Assembly (NCBI RefSeq): GCF_016213215.1
Contig: NZ_JACRAW010000038.1
Coordinates: forward strand, 29,939 to 93,938
Reading direction: 5' to 3'
DNA from: Bradyrhizobium sp.
GTDB taxonomy: Bacteria > Pseudomonadota > Alphaproteobacteria > Rhizobiales > Xanthobacteraceae
Length of the DNA stretch: 64,000 nucleotides
Under the pieces are notes generated by a model. That model did no database searches. It was not told the origin of the DNA and saw only the letters and a list, made by a program, of their open reading frames with translations. Positions 60,101-64,000 of the stretch are shown one piece after another. The translations under genes and the position numbers were made by a program. The first letter of the stretch is position 1. Each line of letters begins with the position of its first letter.

Positions 60101-61306
60101 ATGAGCACCGAGGCCCGAAAACCCCCGCCGCAGTTCGCGCTGAAGCTGAAGCGCGCACTCGGCGGCAGGGCCGGATGGGGCGGCTTTGCGGTGCAAGTGG
60201 CCTTCGCCGCGGTGTTGGCCTGGATCGCGTATGAGATCGTGGCCAATGCCCGCGCAAACCTGGAAAGCCAGCGCATCGCCTCGGGTTTCGGATTCCTGCA
60301 AAACACGGCCGGCTTCGACGTCAGTCAGAGCCTGATCCCGTACACGGGATCGGACACCTATACGCGGGTGTTCCTGGTCGGCCTTCTGAACACGCTGCTG
60401 GTGTCCGTGATCGGCGTCTTCTTTGCCACGGTAATCGGATTCATCGTCGCGTTGTGCCGGCTCTCGCCGAACTGGCTGTTGTCGCGGATCGGTGGCATCT
60501 ATGTCGAGCTGGTGCGCAACCTGCCGCTCCTGTTCCAGATCCTGTTCTGGTACCTCGCGGTGCTGGCGGCGCTGCCGGGTCCGCGGCAGAGCATCTCGCT
60601 GTTCGGAGCGTTCTTTCTCAATAATCGCGGGCTGGTCATTCCGCGCCCGATCGCCGAAGCGGGCCTCGATCCTTTTCTGGTGGCGCTCGCCGTCGGGATC
60701 GTTGCGTCACTTGTGCTGCGCGTCTATTCACGGCGCGCGCTGTTCCAGCGCGGACAGCTGATCAGGATCTGGCCTTATGTGCTCGGGCTCCTGGTCGGGC
60801 TGCCGCTGGTCACCCTGCTCGTGTTCGGTGTTCCGATCACCTTCGAGCTGCCGCAGCTCAAAGGATTCAATTTCGCGGGCGGTTCGCGCGTCATTCCGGA
60901 GTTCGTTGCCCTGACGGTGGCGCTGTCGACCTATACGGCCGCCTTCATCGCGGAAATCGTCCGCGCCGGCATCCTGTCGGTGCATAGGGGGCAGATGGAG
61001 GCGGGCTCTTCCTTGGGTCTGAGCCGTGGCGCGACGCTGCGCCTGATCGTCGTGCCGCAGGCGATGCGCGTCATTGTTCCGCCGCTGACGAACCAGTATC
61101 TCAACCTGACCAAGAATTCGTCGCTCGCGGTCGCGATCGGCTATCCCGATCTGGTCTCGGTCTTCGCGGGTACGACACTGAGCCAGACCGGGCAGGCGAT
61201 CGAGATCATCGCCATCACCATGGGCGTCTACCTGCTGCTCTCGCTCATCACCAGCGCGATCATGAGCGTCTATGGCTGGCGCATCAACCGGAGCCTGGCC
61301 GCATGA
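60101..61306 (+). CDS. aapQ: General L-amino-acid ABC transporter permease
   Basis: A 401-residue inner-membrane permease. AapQ-specific traits: a large insert between the first helices (LIPYTGSDTYTRVFLVGLLN) and the HisM-type EAA loop EAGSSLGLSRGATLRLIVVP followed by QAMRVIVPPLTNQYLNLTKN. It pairs with AapM. The stop overlaps the aapM start by ATGA. Length agrees with AapQ (about 400). Confidence 0.95.
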   Translation: MSTEARKPPPQFALKLKRALGGRAGWGGFAVQVAFAAVLAWIAYEIVANARANLESQRIASGFGFLQNTAGFDVSQSLIPYTGSDTYTRVFLVGLLNTLLVSVIGVFFATVIGFIVALCRLSPNWLLSRIGGIYVELVRNLPLLFQILFWYLAVLAALPGPRQSISLFGAFFLNNRGLVIPRPIAEAGLDPFLVALAVGIVASLVLRVYSRRALFQRGQLIRIWPYVLGLLVGLPLVTLLVFGVPITFELPQLKGFNFAGGSRVIPEFVALTVALSTYTAAFIAEIVRAGILSVHRGQMEAGSSLGLSRGATLRLIVVPQAMRVIVPPLTNQYLNLTKNSSLAVAIGYPDLVSVFAGTTLSQTGQAIEIIAITMGVYLLLSLITSAIMSVYGWRINRSLAA

Positions 61307-62823
61307 CCGACACCACCGCGTCATCCTTCGTCAGGCAGGATCTCGTTGCCGAGCGTCGCGCGCCGGTGAAAACGACCGGCCTCATCGGCTTCCTGCGCAC
61401 GCGCCTGTTCAATTCGCCGACCAATATCCTGTTGACCTTGCTCGGCGTGCTGCTGCTCTGGTTTACGATCATCCCGTCGCTCAAATTCCTGCTGGTCGAC
61501 GCGGTCTGGAGCGGCAAGGATCGCGCCGCATGTCTTGCCGAGAATGCCGGGCATCCGGTCGGCGCCTGCTGGCCCTATATTCAGGCGAAGCTCACCCAGC
61601 TGATCTATGGCTTCTATCCGGAGCCCGAGCGTTGGCGGGTCAATCTGACGTTCTTCCTCGGCGCGGTCCTCTTGGTACCGCTGCTGATTCCGCGGCTGCC
61701 GGCGAAAGGGGTAAGCTCCGGGCTGTTCTTCCTCGCTTTCCCGGTGCTTGCGTTCTTCCTGCTGCGCGGTGGCGGCATTGGCGGCTTCGGCGTGAGCTGG
61801 ACGGTCGGCATTCTGCAGCTGTTCGACGACAGCATCGGCAGTGCCGGTCAGGTCTTGATCAACCTCAGCCAGAATTCGGCCATCGGCCCGCTGCTCTGGG
61901 CGGTCGGCAAGACAATCATGCTGCTGAGCATTGCGATCTCCTGGCTCGTTTCCCCGCTGACCTGGCTGCGCGATCAGATCCAGGCTTCCGGCCAGCCGGT
62001 GTGGATCGATTTTGTCGTCACGACCGTGATCGTATCGCTGATCCTTTTCCTGCTCGGCGGCGGCGTTCGCTCCGGCTGGCGGGCGCTGATCGCAAGCCTC
62101 ATGACCTTTGCCGGGATCGCAGTCGTGATCAAAGCCTTGGGGCTGGATCACGGCGGACTTGCGATCGTCGACACGCGGCTGTGGGGCGGTCTCTTGGTCA
62201 CGCTGGTCATCGCCATCACCGGTATCGTGGCTTCCATGCCGATCGGGATCGCGCTCGCGCTGGGCCGTCGATCCACCATTCCGCTGATCCGCATCTTCTC
62301 AATCACCTTCATCGAATTCTGGCGCGGCGTGCCGCTGATCACGGTGCTGTTCTTCGCGACCTACATGCTGCCGCTGTTTCTGCCGGGCAATTTTACCGTC
62401 GACGGTCTGGTGCGCGCGCTGATCGGCGTGGCGCTGTTCACCGGTGCCTACCAGGCCGAGGTCATCAGAGGCGGCCTGCAGGCCATTCCGCGCGGACAGG
62501 CCGAGGCCGCGTCGGCGCTCGGTCTGTCCTGGTGGAAGACGACGTCGCTGATCGTGCTGCCGCAGGCGTTGCGCCACGTCATCCCAGGCCTCGTCAACAG
62601 CTTCATTGCTCTGTTCAAGGATACTTCCCTGGTTTCCATCGTCGCGCTGTTCGACCTGTTGGGCTCGCTGCGGGCGTCCTTCTCCGATCCCACGTGGGCG
62701 ACCCCGACGATGGCGTTTACAGGCTTCGCGTTTACGGGAATGATCTACTTCGTCTTCTGCTTTGGAATGTCGCGGTATTCTCTCTTTGTCGAAAACCGGC
62801 TCAACGCCCATCGCCGCCACTAA
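61303..62823 (+). CDS. aapM: General L-amino-acid ABC transporter permease
   Basis: A 506-residue permease, longer than AapQ because of additional N-terminal helices and a periplasmic insert, as in other AapM proteins (family about 380-500; this one is on the long side). Visible: [40 protein letters not shown], and the EAA loop [20 protein letters not shown]. It ends with [20 protein letters not shown]. It forms the translocation path with AapQ. Confidence 0.94.
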   Translation: MTDTTASSFVRQDLVAERRAPVKTTGLIGFLRTRLFNSPTNILLTLLGVLLLWFTIIPSLKFLLVDAVWSGKDRAACLAENAGHPVGACWPYIQAKLTQLIYGFYPEPERWRVNLTFFLGAVLLVPLLIPRLPAKGVSSGLFFLAFPVLAFFLLRGGGIGGFGVSWTVGILQLFDDSIGSAGQVLINLSQNSAIGPLLWAVGKTIMLLSIAISWLVSPLTWLRDQIQASGQPVWIDFVVTTVIVSLILFLLGGGVRSGWRALIASLMTFAGIAVVIKALGLDHGGLAIVDTRLWGGLLVTLVIAITGIVASMPIGIALALGRRSTIPLIRIFSITFIEFWRGVPLITVLFFATYMLPLFLPGNFTVDGLVRALIGVALFTGAYQAEVIRGGLQAIPRGQAEAASALGLSWWKTTSLIVLPQALRHVIPGLVNSFIALFKDTSLVSIVALFDLLGSLRASFSDPTWATPTMAFTGFAFTGMIYFVFCFGMSRYSLFVENRLNAHRRH

Positions 62824-62830
62824 GGTCGCC

Positions 62831-63571
62831 ATGTCCACAGATCCGATCGTCAAGATTTCGGGCCTAAACAAATGGTTCGGCGATTTTCACGTGCTTCGGG
62901 ACATCGATCTCGAGGTCCGGAAGGGCGAGCGCATCGTGATCTGCGGGCCGTCGGGCTCAGGCAAATCGACGCTGATCCGCTGCATCAACGCGCTCGAGGA
63001 ATTCCAGGAGGGGGAGATCATCGTCGACGGCATCGAGCTTGGGCCGAACCTGAAGCATGTCGACGCAGTCCGTCGCGAAGTCGGCATGGTGTTCCAGAGC
63101 TTCAATCTGTTTCCGCACCTGACCGTGCTCGACAATTGCACTCTCGCGCCGATCTGGGTGCGCAACATCCCGAAGAAGGACGCCGAGGCCGCCGCCATGA
63201 AATTCCTGGAGCGGGTCAAGATCCCGCACCAGGCCCACAAGTATCCCGGGCAGATGTCCGGCGGTCAGCAGCAGCGCGTCGCGATCGCGCGCGCGCTGAC
63301 CATGAGCCCGAAGGTGATGCTGTTCGACGAGCCGACGTCGGCGCTGGACCCCGAAATGGTCAAGGAGGTGCTCGACACCATGGTCGATCTCGCCAGGGAC
63401 GGGACGACCATGCTGGTCGTGACTCATGAAATGGGCTTCGCGCGCGAGGTGGCCAATCGCGTGGTCTTCATGGATGCGGGGCAGATTATCGAATCGAACA
63501 CGCCGCAGGAATTCTTCGCCCATCCGCAGCACGCGCGATCGAAGCTGTTTCTCAGCCAGATTCTGCGGTGA
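62831..63571 (+). CDS. aapP: General L-amino-acid ABC transporter ATPase
   Basis: A 246-residue ATPase. Walker [10 protein letters not shown] (residues 39-47), Q-loop [13 protein letters not shown], signature [15 protein letters not shown], Walker [13 protein letters not shown] and the switch His in VVTHEMGFA are intact. It powers AapQM. It starts 7 bp after aapM and ends the operon; a palindromic repeat follows at 63583. Confidence 0.96.
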   Translation: MSTDPIVKISGLNKWFGDFHVLRDIDLEVRKGERIVICGPSGSGKSTLIRCINALEEFQEGEIIVDGIELGPNLKHVDAVRREVGMVFQSFNLFPHLTVLDNCTLAPIWVRNIPKKDAEAAAMKFLERVKIPHQAHKYPGQMSGGQQQRVAIARALTMSPKVMLFDEPTSALDPEMVKEVLDTMVDLARDGTTMLVVTHEMGFAREVANRVVFMDAGQIIESNTPQEFFAHPQHARSKLFLSQILR

Positions 63572-63582
63572 GAGAGCGGGGC

Positions 63583-63669
63583 GTCAATTGCGAGCGAAGC
63601 GAAGCAATCCAGTGAATGTGACCTTGGAGATGGAGTGGATTGCTTCGTCGCTGCGCTCCTCGCAATGAC
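63583..63669. repeat. Dispersed repeat, type B, short palindrome form
   Basis: Inverted arms GTCAATTGCGAGCGAAGC and GCTGCGCTCCTCGCAATGAC, with GAAGCAATCC/GGATTGCTTC inside, correspond to the arms of the repeats at 38602 and 45416. Located between the convergent aapP and cysteine synthase genes, it could form a bidirectional hairpin at transcript ends. Confidence 0.85.
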
Positions 63670-63683
63670 ACGAATAGAGACCT

Positions 63684-64000
63684 TTAGACGTTCACGAACG
63701 GCACTTCGATCTTCGTGCGCTTCTCCAGCCAATCCGGAACCGGCAGGTTCTTCGAGCGCATGAAGTCGGGGTTGAACAGCTTCGACTGGTAGCGATTGCC
63801 ATAATCGCACAGCACCGTGACGATCGTCTTTCCGGGGCCGAGTTGTTTCGCCAATCGGATGGCGCCGGCGACATTGATGCCGCTCGATCCGCCCAGGCAC
63901 AGACCCTCATGCTGGAGCAACTGGTAGATCAGCGGAACGGCTTCCTCATCAGGGATGAGGAAAGCATCATCCACCCTGGCCTGCTTGATCACGGGAGTCA
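63684..64000 (-). CDS. cysK: Cysteine synthase, C-terminal part (cut by window edge)
   Basis: The visible 104 residues (the gene continues past 64000) match the C-terminal part of O-acetylserine sulfhydrylase-like PLP enzymes: DDAFLIPDEEAVPLIYQLLQ, EGLCLGGSSGINVAGAI (the Ser/Gly pair contacts the PLP ring nitrogen), VTVLCDYGNRYQSKLF and NLPVPDWLEKR. This form is typical of the rhizobial cysteine synthase A group. It makes cysteine from O-acetylserine and sulfide. The PLP lysine region is outside the window. Confidence 0.88.
   Translation of the reverse strand, partial: TPVIKQARVDDAFLIPDEEAVPLIYQLLQHEGLCLGGSSGINVAGAIRLAKQLGPGKTIVTVLCDYGNRYQSKLFNPDFMRSKNLPVPDWLEKRTKIEVPFVNV

Overview
The window looks like a chromosome segment from a Bradyrhizobium-like alphaproteobacterium (order Hyphomicrobiales). 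The signs are high GC, an AapJQMP-type amino-acid ABC operon, two TRAP transporters, leucine catabolism genes, OpgC, an NDUFS4-like complex I protein, many small secreted or membrane proteins of rhizobial type, and dispersed palindromic repeats of a kind I associate with Bradyrhizobium. This assignment comes from protein character only; there is no rRNA in the window.

Layout. (1) About 0.9-13.8 kb is an accessory segment that ends at an intact tRNA-Glu gene (13700-13774, minus). A degraded tRNA-Glu-like copy in the same orientation lies at 889-972. Between them are DUF2336, DUF6894-like and DUF4336 genes, a gene pair of unknown function that is partly duplicated around a PIN-toxin/antitoxin module, a Y1 (IS200/RAYT-type) transposase with perfect 18-bp terminal inverted repeats plus a dead 3' copy of it, a CBS-domain gene, and a large protein joining a nuclease-like domain to a NACHT NTPase (8905-12861). 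That last protein is the best candidate for an immune system. (2) 14-21 kb carries small genes and housekeeping-type genes: PilZ, GST, glyoxalase, an H-NS-like coiled coil, a frameshifted Sir2, a double cold-shock protein, DUF192 and tRNA-Pro. (3) 21.7-26.7 kb holds a MacB/LolD-type export operon, opgC and an NDUFS4-like subunit. (4) 26.8-34.3 kb holds acyl-CoA carboxylase beta and alpha subunits (probably methylcrotonyl-CoA) and HMG-CoA lyase, followed convergently by a TRAP transporter. (5) 34.6-38.2 kb holds small secreted or membrane proteins; 38.3-39.3 kb is repeat-rich. (6) 40.9-46.0 kb contains a second TRAP transporter between two perfect 45-bp copies of the 3' half of tRNA-Arg(TCT); one copy is inside the intact tRNA gene. 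This is the geometry left by site-specific integration. (7) 46.3-57.5 kb carries an alpha-2-macroglobulin gene coupled to pbpC, then a four-gene envelope cluster (ArnT/PMT-like transferase, PAP2 phosphatase, polyprenyl-phosphate GT2, LAB_N protein) that probably remodels lipid A or a related envelope glycan. (8) 57.5-64 kb holds a cystathionine beta-lyase-type gene, the aap operon and the 3' part of a cysteine synthase gene.

How the parts work together: genes in several blocks overlap by ATGA (both TRAP sets, the ABC export operon, aapQ-aapM, a2M-pbpC, GT2-LAB_N, toxin-antitoxin and the two HGG pairs), which indicates operons with coupled translation. Branched-chain amino-acid catabolism, two TRAP importers and a broad amino-acid importer suggest a versatile heterotroph living in soil or near roots. 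No CRISPR array, rRNA or replication origin was seen.
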